From Opitutaceae bacterium (GTDB lineage: Bacteria; Verrucomicrobiota; Verrucomicrobiia; Opitutales; Opitutaceae): a DNA stretch of 64,000 bases. The stretch is from the NCBI GenBank assembly GCA_027482185.1, contig JAIXWF010000013.1, positions 1,302,001 to 1,366,000 on the forward strand, given 5' to 3'. The notes under the pieces were generated by a model that saw nothing but the letters and a program-made list of their open reading frames with translations, did no database searches and was not told the DNA's origin. Positions 1 to 8,547 of this stretch are shown one piece after another. The translations under genes and the position numbers were made by a program. Within the stretch, counting starts at the first letter, position 1, and each line of letters begins with the position of its first letter.

Positions 1-423
1 CCCGCGTGGTTCGATCTCGGCGTGTCCGATTGGACCGCCGCGCCGCAGAACAAATTCTCCGACTTCATGGCGCCCGCTCCCGGCGCCCGTGTCCTCTACG
101 ACCGGATCGCGACCGCCAAGGGGCTCAAGCTGAAGGGCAAGATGATGGAGATGTCCAACCCCACCTTCCGGCTGCTGCTCTCTACGCTCAACCTCCCGCT
201 GACGGGCGTCGGCGGCCAGTACAACCCGCTCGAAGGCGACCCGGTGCTCCGCGGCTGGCTGCAGCTCCAGCAGTACAACCAGGCGAACTCGCTCATCAAC
301 ACCGTCGACGTGTTCGTCGCGCTCACGGTGCCCGGCGACGTGGAGTTCGGCGAGAACCCGGTCGATGTGAACGTCGAAGCCGACGTGCTCTTCTCGACCC
401 TAAACACCGGCACGCTCGCCTGA
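1..423 (+). CDS. Probable phage major tail (tube) protein, 3' part
   Basis: The reading frame is open from the first base of the window, so the true start lies upstream. A GTG at 22 is inside the frame but is not needed as a start. The visible 140 residues are beta-rich, with little charge clustering. The Gly/Asn-rich stretch GVGGQYNPL is followed by a repeated strand pattern ending in DVLFSTLNTGTLA. Position in the operon, upstream of a tail chaperone and a tape measure gene, and this composition fit a tail tube subunit that polymerises into the tail shaft. No family signature is certain, so the name rests mostly on gene order. A minor structural or head-tail protein cannot be excluded. Confidence 0.5.
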   Translation, partial: PAWFDLGVSDWTAAPQNKFSDFMAPAPGARVLYDRIATAKGLKLKGKMMEMSNPTFRLLLSTLNLPLTGVGGQYNPLEGDPVLRGWLQLQQYNQANSLINTVDVFVALTVPGDVEFGENPVDVNVEADVLFSTLNTGTLA

Positions 424-448
424 GCGGCCGAATCCAAAGCTCGCAACC

Positions 449-1282
449 ATGCCGACGCCAAACTTCGCGCACGACAACACGCCGCCGGGCGGTGTGCCCC
501 GCGGGGACCAGACGCCCGCCAACGGCGCGCCGAATGGCGTGACGCTGGCGTCGCATGTCTTCGACAACACCCAGCCGGGGGCTGTGCCCGTAGCCACGGG
601 CGCCCCCGGCAACGGTGCCCCGACCGCAATCGCGCGGCCCTCGCAGGAACAGACCGGCGTGGCACCGGGGCAGGTTGCCGTGGCGACGCCGGAGCCCGCC
701 AACGGCGCGCCAACGGCCATCGCTCGCGTCGACCAGACTCCCCAAAACGGCGCACCGGACGGCGTCGCGGTCTCGACGGCTGCCCACAACAACGCCGCGC
801 CCGGCGCGATCCCGCGCCCCGATCAAACGCCCGGCAACGTCGATGCCGGGGCCGTGCCGGTTGCGAACACGGCAGGCACCGCCTCCACGCCGCAACCCAT
901 CGCGCTCGTCCCTTCCATCCCCGCTCTCTCCGACGAAAACATGCACACCGCCACGCTCTCCGCCGTCGGCAATCTCGCCGTCAACCAGGTCTTCGGCTTC
1001 TACAAGGCGCCCGCCGCCGCCGTGGTCAAAGGCGTGCAACTCGCCGCGCAGAAGGCTCCGGCCGGGGCCGATGTGATCGTCTCCCTGGTCGATGCCGACG
1101 GTATCGCGCTCGGCCGCACGGCCACTCTGCCCGCCGGCCAGGCGTTTGCCGAGGTGACCTTCGGCACGCCGCTGCCGCTGCTCACGGCGGCAGTCGTCCG
1201 CGCCAAGGTCACGCAGATCGGCACCGGCAACACGCCGGGCGCCTACCTCACGGCCAACCTCGTTGTGCAGCTCACCGCCTGA
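449..1282 (+). CDS. Phage structural protein with N-terminal Pro/Gly/Asn repeats
   Basis: Unrecognised 277-residue protein, 26 bases after the tail tube stop. Residues 1 to about 150 consist of around ten imperfect 14-16 residue repeats built on the pattern NGAP-x-x-(I/V)-(A/P), for example NGAPNGV, NTQPGAVP and NGAPTAIA. Charge is low and there are no cysteines. The remaining 120 residues look like a compact beta domain (VFGFYKAPAAAVVKGVQL, then VIVSLVDADGIALG). The organisation suggests a fibre or decoration protein with an extended repeat stalk and a globular head. Its place right after the tail tube gene makes a tail-surface decoration role possible. That role is inference only. Confidence 0.6.
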   Translation: MPTPNFAHDNTPPGGVPRGDQTPANGAPNGVTLASHVFDNTQPGAVPVATGAPGNGAPTAIARPSQEQTGVAPGQVAVATPEPANGAPTAIARVDQTPQNGAPDGVAVSTAAHNNAAPGAIPRPDQTPGNVDAGAVPVANTAGTASTPQPIALVPSIPALSDENMHTATLSAVGNLAVNQVFGFYKAPAAAVVKGVQLAAQKAPAGADVIVSLVDADGIALGRTATLPAGQAFAEVTFGTPLPLLTAAVVRAKVTQIGTGNTPGAYLTANLVVQLTA

Positions 1283-1291
1283 TCTCCCTCC

Positions 1292-2833
1292 ATGAAACGC
1301 CTCCTCGCTCTCTTCATCCTCGCCGCCGCTGTCGCCTCCGCCCAGGTCACGATTGCGTGGGAGGATATCGCGAAGCCTGCTCCGTTGAACGGGACCTCGA
1401 TCCTCGCCGGCAACGGTGCCGGCGGTTTCACGAGCGTCGTCGTCGGTGGCAACCTGTCCTTCACGGGCGGGACGCTGAACCTCTCGGCAACTCCGAATAT
1501 CGGCGCGGCGACCGGGACGAGCGTCTTGCTCAACCCGCTTCATGCCGCCGTGCGGCGCACCGAGATTCAGATCCCGCATACGGTTTCGACTGAGGACTTC
1601 CTCCGGGTGTCTTCGCTGTTCTCCGGCCAGACCTACGGCGCCGAGTACGGCTACGGTCTAACCGCCGGCGGCTCCCCGCAAATCCGCATCAATCGCCTCC
1701 ACGCCGGCGCTTCTACGCCGTGGCTCACGGTCGCGACGCTCGACGGTGCGGGCACCATCGCGGGCGATCTCACCCTTTCTGGCGCAAGCCGCCGCCTCTT
1801 TCTCACGGACGGCACGAACACCCTGACGTTGGGCCAGCACGATGGGTCGACGAACCGGATCGAGTCGAACGGCCGCGACTTGTACCTGACTAGCTACACG
1901 AACGTCATCCGGGCTGGCGGCAGCGGTGCGACGTGGCTGACGCTCAACAGCGCCGGCCTTTCGCTGACCGGCAATCTCTCGCTGACCGGCGGCTCAGGCC
2001 AGATTTCCGTTGCGAACAACGGGGTCGGCCTGTCCGTCGGCACCACACGCCCATTCACGTACAACGGCAGCGGCGTTGCGCAGATTCGAGGAGAAGCCGG
2101 GAACTGGGCGGTCCGTTACGGCTTTGCCGGCAGCGGCGGTACGGCGCGCGGCGGCTTCGGGGCCTACGGGACGGACGACGCTCTCGGATATCTATGGATC
2201 GGCACCGATCACTCGAATTTCTTTGCTCGGATCGACTCCGGGCAGACGCAGTTCACCACCCCTACCTTGTCCGTTGCGAGCAGCTCCGTCGGCCTGTTCC
2301 GAATGGATCGCGTGGGTGTGCGTCAGTGGAACCTGACCAACGACGGCAATATGGTTTGGAGCACTGGCGACGGTGCCGGCTCATTCACGTTCAGTAACAG
2401 CGCGGGCGTCCGGATCACGGGCACCAACAGCAACGACAACGCCGCCACTGGCTACGTCGGCGAGTACGTCGCAAGCACGGTCGCGGCCGGCAGTGCGATC
2501 AGTCTCACGAACAACACGCAGACCAACGCCATGAGCATTACGCTTACGGCCGGGGACTGGAACGTGTTTTTCTTTCCGACTTTCTCCGGGGCGCCCACGG
2601 GAACGGCTCTCACGGCTTCGGCTTCGACAATCTCCGCAACGCTCTCCGGCGCCTCGTTCGAAAACGCCCGCACCCCGACGATGCCGACTTCTGGCAGCGA
2701 CGTGAGCCTAGCCGCTCCGATGCTCCGCGTTTCAATCGGCAGCACGACTACGGTGTACGGCGTTGTGCGCGCAAATTTCACCTCTGGCACCGCTTCTGTC
2801 TATGGGCAGCTCCAAGCCCGCCGCGTCCGCTGA
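1292..2833 (+). CDS. Exported phage tail-fibre-like protein
   Basis: 513 residues beginning with a clear Sec-type signal peptide (MKRLLALFILAAAVASAQ, probable cleavage after SAQ). The rest is rich in Gly, Ser, Thr and Asn, with repeated short motifs such as LSLTGNLSLTGGSG and DGTNTLTLGQHDGSTNRIES. These resemble phage tail-fibre or bacterial surface beta-helix proteins with per-turn GT/GN motifs. No chaperone/S74-type catalytic end is evident. An export signal is unusual in a tail-fibre gene, because virions normally assemble in the cytoplasm. Either the signal is used and the product is a secreted cell-surface protein, or it is a cargo gene within the tail operon. Confidence 0.6.
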   Translation: MKRLLALFILAAAVASAQVTIAWEDIAKPAPLNGTSILAGNGAGGFTSVVVGGNLSFTGGTLNLSATPNIGAATGTSVLLNPLHAAVRRTEIQIPHTVSTEDFLRVSSLFSGQTYGAEYGYGLTAGGSPQIRINRLHAGASTPWLTVATLDGAGTIAGDLTLSGASRRLFLTDGTNTLTLGQHDGSTNRIESNGRDLYLTSYTNVIRAGGSGATWLTLNSAGLSLTGNLSLTGGSGQISVANNGVGLSVGTTRPFTYNGSGVAQIRGEAGNWAVRYGFAGSGGTARGGFGAYGTDDALGYLWIGTDHSNFFARIDSGQTQFTTPTLSVASSSVGLFRMDRVGVRQWNLTNDGNMVWSTGDGAGSFTFSNSAGVRITGTNSNDNAATGYVGEYVASTVAAGSAISLTNNTQTNAMSITLTAGDWNVFFFPTFSGAPTGTALTASASTISATLSGASFENARTPTMPTSGSDVSLAAPMLRVSIGSTTTVYGVVRANFTSGTASVYGQLQARRVR

Positions 2834-2850
2834 CCCGCTGATTTCTTTCC

Positions 2851-3345
2851 ATGAAAAACATCATCCTCGCTCTCGCGCTTACTCTCGCCGCGGTGCTCCG
2901 CGCCGCCGAGCCTACCGTCACGATTGACCTCTACGGCAACGTGTTCCTCAACGGGCAGAATACGAACCGCCAGGTCGCCGATTTCGCCCGCGATCCAGCA
3001 AACTTCGTGCTCGCGCCGCAACTCGATGCCGCCGTGCGCGACGCCGCCACCGCCGCCCGCGCACGCATAGCCGCCGACATTCAGGCCGCGCAGACCGCTG
3101 CGACCGCCGAGAAAACCGCCGCCATCGCCGCCGCCGAGCAGGCGCGGGATTCGGCCATTGCCGCAAACGCCGCGGATCTCGCCGCCGCGAGGGCGGAGGC
3201 GGCTGCCGGGCGCGACGCGCGCACCGAGAACGAATTGCTCCGCGCCCAGGTCGCCGATCTCGCGGCCAGGCTTGCCGCGGCCAACGCCCGCATCGCCGCA
3301 CTCGAAGCCCAGATCCGCAACCTCGGCGCCACGCCGAATCCCTGA
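2851..3345 (+). CDS. Exported Ala-rich coiled-coil protein in phage operon
   Basis: 164 residues starting with a Sec-type signal (MKNIILALALTLAAVLRAAE). A short beta segment follows (PTVTIDLYGNVFLNGQNT). Residues from about 55 to the end form a long alanine-rich heptad region with alternating Glu/Arg/Asp, a predicted coiled coil. The start lies 17 bases after the previous stop, and the next gene starts 6 bases after this stop, so co-transcription is likely. No named family is recognised. With the preceding gene it makes a pair of consecutive phage genes with export signals, possibly an envelope-associated spanin-like or lysogenic-conversion product. That idea is speculative. Confidence 0.6.
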   Translation: MKNIILALALTLAAVLRAAEPTVTIDLYGNVFLNGQNTNRQVADFARDPANFVLAPQLDAAVRDAATAARARIAADIQAAQTAATAEKTAAIAAAEQARDSAIAANAADLAAARAEAAAGRDARTENELLRAQVADLAARLAAANARIAALEAQIRNLGATPNP

Positions 3346-3351
3346 GGCGCC

Positions 3352-3849
3352 ATGACTACGACCACTCCCGCCGCCAAAACGGCGATGATCTTCGCCGGCG
3401 AAACATTCGACGGCTCCGATGCTCAGCATCCCAAGGCGAGCGACGTCGAAGGCAACCTGCACGAGGTCCGGGTGCGGGCGCTGCCGGCCCGCCACCTGGG
3501 TGAGGTGCTGAAGGCGTGCACCGACGAGGCGGCGATGCTGGAACTCGTGTGCGTCCTCGCCGTGCGTGACGACAAGGGCGAGTTGATCGACTGGCTGAAG
3601 GTCGATGCCTCCTTCGTCGACAACCTCGACGACGCCTCGCACGTGATGCTCCTGGAGGCGGCGCAGCGCCTAAATTTTTCCCGCGCCGCGAGCTGGGGCG
3701 AGAGACAGATCGCGGCGAAGCAGTTCCAGGCGCCGCTGCTCCTGAAGGCGGACGAGATGCTGAGTCCGATCGTGGAGCGGATGGCCGGCTTGCTGATCTC
3801 GTCGTTGAAGTTGTCCGCGTCACCGGGCGCACCTTCGACGAAGTCCTAG
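3352..3849 (+). CDS. Putative tail assembly chaperone (gpG-like)
   Basis: 165 residues, acidic and mostly helical, directly upstream of the tape measure gene. This is the conserved position of the tail assembly chaperones (G and G-T in lambda). Residues 20-100 contain a small alpha/beta region (VRVRALPARHLGEVLKACTD); the C-terminal part is helical. After the in-frame TAG at 3847 the -1 frame stays open to 4082 and has coding character but no ATG, GTG or TTG start. This suggests a longer frameshifted product, as in lambda-like tails. Sequence similarity to known chaperones is weak, so gene order carries the call. Confidence 0.6.
   Translation: MTTTTPAAKTAMIFAGETFDGSDAQHPKASDVEGNLHEVRVRALPARHLGEVLKACTDEAAMLELVCVLAVRDDKGELIDWLKVDASFVDNLDDASHVMLLEAAQRLNFSRAASWGERQIAAKQFQAPLLLKADEMLSPIVERMAGLLISSLKLSASPGAPSTKS
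3672..3678 (+). promoter_or_regulatory. Candidate -1 ribosomal frameshift heptamer A-AAT-TTT
   Basis: The zero-frame codons are CTA-AAT-TTT-TCC. The seven bases from 3672 match the X-XXY-YYZ slippery pattern exactly in the phase needed for a -1 shift into the open downstream frame. Against it, the zero frame keeps strong GC-third-position coding character for about 110 bases beyond this site, so the real shift point could lie nearer 3795-3825, where no canonical heptamer is seen. Confidence 0.4.
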
Positions 3850-4082
3850 ACAATTTCACGCTCCAGCAACTGCTGGCCCTTCGCGAGGCGGCGGAACGCG
3901 CCGAGGCCCGACACACCCTGGGCGTTCTCCAATCGCTGCGGCAAGCGATCCCCGCCTCGCTCGACGACAGCACCGGAAGCCGCGAAGCGTTCCTGAAGTT
4001 CGAAGCCCAACTCATCACGAAAGCGAACGGCGCCGCGCCGGAAAAGAAGCGGCGCTGGTCGCGCAGCAAACGCAGCACGTAA
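3678..4082 (+). CDS. -1 frame extension of the tail chaperone (gpG-T-like T part)
   Basis: The -1 frame relative to the chaperone gene is open from before 3663 to the TAA at 4080-4082. From about 3798 it reads as a convincing protein of about 94 residues with helical content (LQQLLALREAAERAEARHTL) and a basic end (KKRRWSRSKRST). It has no ATG, GTG or TTG codon, so it cannot be a separate gene with a normal start. Its stop overlaps the tape measure start (TAATG). A programmed -1 frameshift is the simplest explanation. A sequencing indel near 3795-3825 is the alternative. The N-terminal boundary given here is the earliest possible one. Confidence 0.55.
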   Translation, partial: FPRRELGRETDRGEAVPGAAAPEGGRDAESDRGADGRLADLVVEVVRVTGRTFDEVLDNFTLQQLLALREAAERAEARHTLGVLQSLRQAIPASLDDSTGSREAFLKFEAQLITKANGAAPEKKRRWSRSKRST

Positions 4083-6745
4083 TGGCGAACACCGCACCGA
4101 ACACCATCGACATCCTGATCGATATCCGCGCCAAGCTCGACGAGCTCACGCGGGGACAGACAGCGATGCGTGGGCTCGCGGAGGACACCCGCGATGCCAA
4201 CCGGGAGGCAAACAACCTCGGGGCGTCGTTCAAGACGGGGCTCGGCATCGAGGTTGCCCGGCGCGGCATCGAGCTGCTCACGGGGTCGCTGCGTGAATCG
4301 GTCGCGTTCGCATCGCGCTTGTCCGATGAAGTCGAGCGGGCCGGAGTGCGCGCCGGCCTTTCCGGCGAAGTCTATCAGGCGCTCGGCTTTCACCTGAAAC
4401 AGGCGGGCGGCTCGGCCGAGGAACTCGTCGGGGCGATGGAATTCCTGCGTCGCACGCTCGGCGAGGCCAGCGATCCGAAGAGCGGCCCGGCGAAGACGCT
4501 GAACGAACTCGGGCTTTCGTTCCGCCAACTGCGCGGCCTTGCCGTCGAGGATCAATTCGAGCGGATCGCCCGCGGGCTGGCCAGGGTCGGCGACGAGAAT
4601 CGCCGCGCCACATTGACGGCCGCGCTACTCGGCCGTGGTTCGGCGTCGCTGAACGACCTGCTCGACCAGCTCGCGCGGCGCGGGCTGGGAGCACTCACCT
4701 CGGAGGCCCAGAAGGCGTCGGGCGTCATGTCGAACGACATGTCCCGTGCCATCGACGAGGCGGGAGACCGCGCGGAGGCTGCGCGGGAGAAGTTCGAGAA
4801 GATGCTGGCGCCGTTCACGCTCGGCGCAAAGGAACGCTCGGCCGCGATCAACCAGCTCAAGGCGGACTTGGCCGAAGCGCTGGTCCAGAATCCCGGCAAG
4901 AGCGTTCTCGCCGTGGGCGGCGTCGCGGCGGCGGCCGCGGCGGGAGGCGTCGCTTTGGCGGGCGGGCTCGGCTCGCCGCAGGCGTGGGGATTCGTCGCCG
5001 GCGCGGCGCTCGCGCGCGCGAGTGCCTTGGCGGTGCCGGCTTGGACTGCTATCGGAACCATCGTGGCGGCCGGCGTTCTCGCGGCCATCGTCGAGAGCAA
5101 GCTCCTGGAGGCGGGGCAGATTCGGCGCGACACGGTCAAAGACAGTGAGCAGGCCGACGACGAGCGGCGGCGGTCCCTGGCCAACTCACTCCGCGACGCC
5201 CGCGACCCGGCAATGGTGTCGCGCGTGCAGGCGGAGGCGACGCGCAGGGCGCGCGACCTTTCGCGGCGGTCCGGCGAGCAGGAAGATCCGGCCGAGCGCG
5301 CGCGGCTGGAGGGTTTGTCCAAGGCGTACACGGTAATCGTCGCGCAGGCGCGAACCCAGGGCGCGGAGATCGTAAAAGCGAACCAGGCACTCGATGAGCA
5401 AAAGGCGATCCTCGCGGCCATCCCGAAGACGTGGGACCAACTCACTGAGGAAGAACAGAAGGCCGCCAAGGAACGCGGGGAAGCATTGGCGCAGGAAGCG
5501 AAGGTCGCAGGCCAACAGCTCCTGATCAATCTGGCCAACGTGCGGGCGCTGCGCGAGCAGGCGGAGGCGCGAAAACTCAAGGCGGAGGAGGACGCGAAGG
5601 CGCTCGCCACCGCAGAGCGTGAAGCGGCCATAACGAAAAAGAGTGCCGAGGTTTCGGCCCTCAACGCGGAGGCAGGGCGTATCTCCAGCCGGGCCGATAT
5701 CGATGCCGGAACGAAGCAGTCGAAGTTGGCCGAGATCTACGAACGTATCCGCAAAGCCATCGCTGAGATCGTGACGCTGAAGGAGAAGGAGCTGGCGCTC
5801 ACGGCTGCCACCGATCCGGTGAAGCGCGCCCAAATCGAGGCGGATATCGCTGCTGCGCGCGTCGAGGCGGCCACCCTCGGGATCGGCGATCCGGCAACCG
5901 GGATTGAGGGATACCGCGAGCGTGCGCGCAACCGCATGCGGGGACCGGAATCCATCTCCGCCGGCGATGGCATCGAGGCGGGCGCGCTCAACTTCGTGAC
6001 GTCGCTCGGCTCGCAGGGCGAGCAGGTCGCGGCCGCGATCCAGAACTCGCTCGGCTCGGCGGTGCGGAGCATCGGCGACGGAATCTACGGCTGGATCACC
6101 GGCGCGCAGACGTTCGGGGCCACGATGCGAGATCTCGCCGGCAACGTTCTGCAGACGTTCCTGCAAACGCTCGTAGAGATGGGCGTGCAATGGGTGGTCA
6201 ATGCCGCGCTGGCAAAGGGCTCGTTGATTTCGACCTTCCTAGTCGCTTCGGGCCTGCGCAAAGCCGAGACCGCGGAAGTGATCGCGGGAGAGACCGCGAA
6301 GTCGCCGGCGATTATGGCCAACGCGGCTGGGGCGTCCGTGTCTTCGTTCGGCCTCGCGGCCGCGCTCGGTATCGCGGCCTTGCTGGCGGTCATGGCGGCC
6401 TTCGGCGGATTCCGCGAGCACGGTGGTCCGGTCCAGCCGGGCCGCGCCTACATCGTGGGCGAAAAGCGGCCCGAGGTGTTCGTGCCAGACGTGCCCGGCT
6501 CTATCGTCCCGAGCCTCGACGATCTCGCCATTCCCGCAGCGACCCCGGCGCGGGCCGTGCAGGCGGCCCCGGCGTTCTCGACCGGAGCCGCACTGGCGGC
6601 CGCTGGCGGCGGCGGGTCGAAGCGCGAGCGGGTCTTCGCGGTCGTCGACCGTCCGACCATGAAGCAGATCATGCGTGAAGATCCGGAGGCCGAGAGCGTG
6701 ATTGCCGACGTCATCTACCGCCGCCGCGGCGACCTTTTCTCCTGA
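4082..6745 (+). CDS. Tape measure protein
   Basis: 887 residues, the usual scale for a siphovirus tail length ruler. The N-terminal third is helical. A long Ala/Gly hydrophobic stretch lies at about residues 278-340, a charged coiled coil at about 345-600, and further hydrophobic segments at about 690-780. Near the C-terminus is the motif GGPVQPGRAYIVGEKRPEVF, which matches the G-G-x-V-x-x-G-x-x-Y-x-V-G-E-x-x-P-E box common in tape measure proteins. The start overlaps the stop of the frameshift product, and the stop overlaps the next start (TGATG), so translation is probably coupled. It should set tail length and be threaded inside the tube before DNA ejection. Confidence 0.88.
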   Translation: MANTAPNTIDILIDIRAKLDELTRGQTAMRGLAEDTRDANREANNLGASFKTGLGIEVARRGIELLTGSLRESVAFASRLSDEVERAGVRAGLSGEVYQALGFHLKQAGGSAEELVGAMEFLRRTLGEASDPKSGPAKTLNELGLSFRQLRGLAVEDQFERIARGLARVGDENRRATLTAALLGRGSASLNDLLDQLARRGLGALTSEAQKASGVMSNDMSRAIDEAGDRAEAAREKFEKMLAPFTLGAKERSAAINQLKADLAEALVQNPGKSVLAVGGVAAAAAAGGVALAGGLGSPQAWGFVAGAALARASALAVPAWTAIGTIVAAGVLAAIVESKLLEAGQIRRDTVKDSEQADDERRRSLANSLRDARDPAMVSRVQAEATRRARDLSRRSGEQEDPAERARLEGLSKAYTVIVAQARTQGAEIVKANQALDEQKAILAAIPKTWDQLTEEEQKAAKERGEALAQEAKVAGQQLLINLANVRALREQAEARKLKAEEDAKALATAEREAAITKKSAEVSALNAEAGRISSRADIDAGTKQSKLAEIYERIRKAIAEIVTLKEKELALTAATDPVKRAQIEADIAAARVEAATLGIGDPATGIEGYRERARNRMRGPESISAGDGIEAGALNFVTSLGSQGEQVAAAIQNSLGSAVRSIGDGIYGWITGAQTFGATMRDLAGNVLQTFLQTLVEMGVQWVVNAALAKGSLISTFLVASGLRKAETAEVIAGETAKSPAIMANAAGASVSSFGLAAALGIAALLAVMAAFGGFREHGGPVQPGRAYIVGEKRPEVFVPDVPGSIVPSLDDLAIPAATPARAVQAAPAFSTGAALAAAGGGGSKRERVFAVVDRPTMKQIMREDPEAESVIADVIYRRRGDLFS

Positions 6746-8547
6746 TGCTTTTCCCGTCCGCAACCATCGGCGACCTGCAGCTGCGGCTGCTGCTCATCCA
6801 GCCCGACTTTCAGCCCGATGCGGGTCGGCCCATCGAGATCGCGCAACGTTTCGACACCCTGATCGGCGAGAGCCGCACCAGCGTGGAGGAGCGGCGTGCC
6901 GGCCGCCGTGCGCTGCTGCATACGCAGACCTGCACACTGTTCCTGCGGACGGCCGCGATGGCGGACGATTGGCGGAAAGGACTCGCCGCCCTCGGTGCCA
7001 GGCCGGTCGGAATGCCGCTGTGGGTGGACGCGCTGCCGCCGGCCCGGTGGGACGAGCGGATCTACGACGCGCGGAAGATCGTCGGATGGAACCCGGAGAC
7101 CGGAGCCTTCGCGATCTACGACGGTCCTGGGCTGCCCGGCATCATCGCCTTCCCGCTCTACGCCCCGCTGCTCGTCGGCCGGTGGAAGGAGCGACCGTCG
7201 GCCGACGCGGTGACGGAGGAGCTCGCGTTTGTGCAGGTGACGCTTGCCGAGGCGTCGCCCTGGTCGTGCCGTATTCGGCCGCACACCTTCGGCGCGGGCT
7301 GGGCCGCGGCCCCCGAGTTCCCGTTGCGCGACGAGAGCGAGTACGGGCTCGAAGCGTCGACGATCTCGGCCGCGCGTGAGCCGGCCCTCGACCGCACCAA
7401 CGCCGCCGCCCGCTGGCTGCAGGAGGGCCTGTTCAAGTTCAACGGCCGGACCGCGATCCGGCAGGCGCTGACGCATTTCGAGGCGATGCGGGGCGCACTG
7501 ACCGCCTGGGCGGCGTTGCCCGCGTGGTTTCAGCCGGGAGCGGACACGCCGGCCACGCCCGACACGCTGACCGCGCGCTTCGCGAGCGATTCGCTGAGTC
7601 TGTCTTTCGAGGCCGGCCACGTGGCGCGCGCCACCATCGGTTTCCTGCAGGAAATCGAAACACCGGGTCGGCCGCAGGCGCAGGCGGACGAGTTTCACCT
7701 GTACCAGCTCAAGTACCAGCACGACGCGGGCAACCCGGAGCTCTTCACGGATTGCGACGAACCGCTCGCAACGCCCGAAGGCACGTACCAACCGCGGCAG
7801 ATCTCGCACCAGGAGCTGCGCCGCTCCCTCAAGCCCCAGGACGACAAGGCGACGCTGCGGCTCGACTACGCGGCGGGCACGCTGGCCGGCGATTGGATGC
7901 GCGGCCGCCTCTTCGGTTGGGTGCTGCTCACGGTCTGGAAGTGCAACCCGGCCGATCCGGCAGGGACGCGCGGCGCGCCGATCTACACGGGCTTCGTGTC
8001 GAACGTCGCGCCGGCCGGCAACACGCTGAGCCTGGAGGCGACGCTGTTCGGCCGTCTGTTGAAGGAGCGCGCGCCCGGTGCGGTCTTTGGCCGCCAGTGC
8101 TCCACGTGGGTTTTCTCCCCGCGGTGCGGCCTGGTGGAGGCCGACCACGACGCCGAGGGCACGGCCGCGAGCACCGATCTCTCGACCGACGGCAAGACGC
8201 TCACGGTGCACGGCGTGACGGGCTGGGGCGGGCCGGTCTTCGCGGAAAATTGGTTTGCACAAGGCCTGTTGCGCACCGGTACAGGCCGGCTGCGCATCGT
8301 CGTCACCATCCTTGCCAGCGCCATGGACGGCGCATCGGTCGTCGTGAAGTTGGCGCGGCCGCTGTACGCCGACATGCTGTCCGGCGGGGCAGGTCAGACC
8401 GTGCAGCTCGTGCCCGGCTGCGGCCGGCAGTACGATACGGACTGCGGCGAAAAATTCGGCAACCAGGACAATTTCCGCGGCGAGCCCTTCATGCCGACCT
8501 ACATCGAGCAGCGCGAACTCGGGGCGCCCAAGTCACCGAAGAAATGA
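6745..8547 (+). CDS. Phage BR0599-type (DUF2163-like) tail protein with long N-terminal domain
   Basis: 600 residues. The C-terminal part from about residue 400 resembles the phage BR0599/DUF2163 family seen in gene transfer agents and siphophages. It contains CSTWVFSPRCGL, then PGCGRQYDTDCGEKFGNQDNF and a terminal FRGEPFMP, a pattern of conserved cysteines near a K-F-x-N-x-x-N-F-x-G motif. The first 350 residues form a separate beta-rich region that I do not recognise. In related clusters this protein sits between the tape measure and the NlpC/P60 gene, as here, and is thought to belong to the distal tail or baseplate hub. The start overlaps the tape measure stop by one base. Confidence 0.75.
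   Translation: MLFPSATIGDLQLRLLLIQPDFQPDAGRPIEIAQRFDTLIGESRTSVEERRAGRRALLHTQTCTLFLRTAAMADDWRKGLAALGARPVGMPLWVDALPPARWDERIYDARKIVGWNPETGAFAIYDGPGLPGIIAFPLYAPLLVGRWKERPSADAVTEELAFVQVTLAEASPWSCRIRPHTFGAGWAAAPEFPLRDESEYGLEASTISAAREPALDRTNAAARWLQEGLFKFNGRTAIRQALTHFEAMRGALTAWAALPAWFQPGADTPATPDTLTARFASDSLSLSFEAGHVARATIGFLQEIETPGRPQAQADEFHLYQLKYQHDAGNPELFTDCDEPLATPEGTYQPRQISHQELRRSLKPQDDKATLRLDYAAGTLAGDWMRGRLFGWVLLTVWKCNPADPAGTRGAPIYTGFVSNVAPAGNTLSLEATLFGRLLKERAPGAVFGRQCSTWVFSPRCGLVEADHDAEGTAASTDLSTDGKTLTVHGVTGWGGPVFAENWFAQGLLRTGTGRLRIVVTILASAMDGASVVVKLARPLYADMLSGGAGQTVQLVPGCGRQYDTDCGEKFGNQDNFRGEPFMPTYIEQRELGAPKSPKK

Noticed and set aside
449-900. Possible tandem DNA repeat array
   Set aside because: The regularity is at protein level inside an intact reading frame. 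The DNA units are too diverged to be a slippage array.
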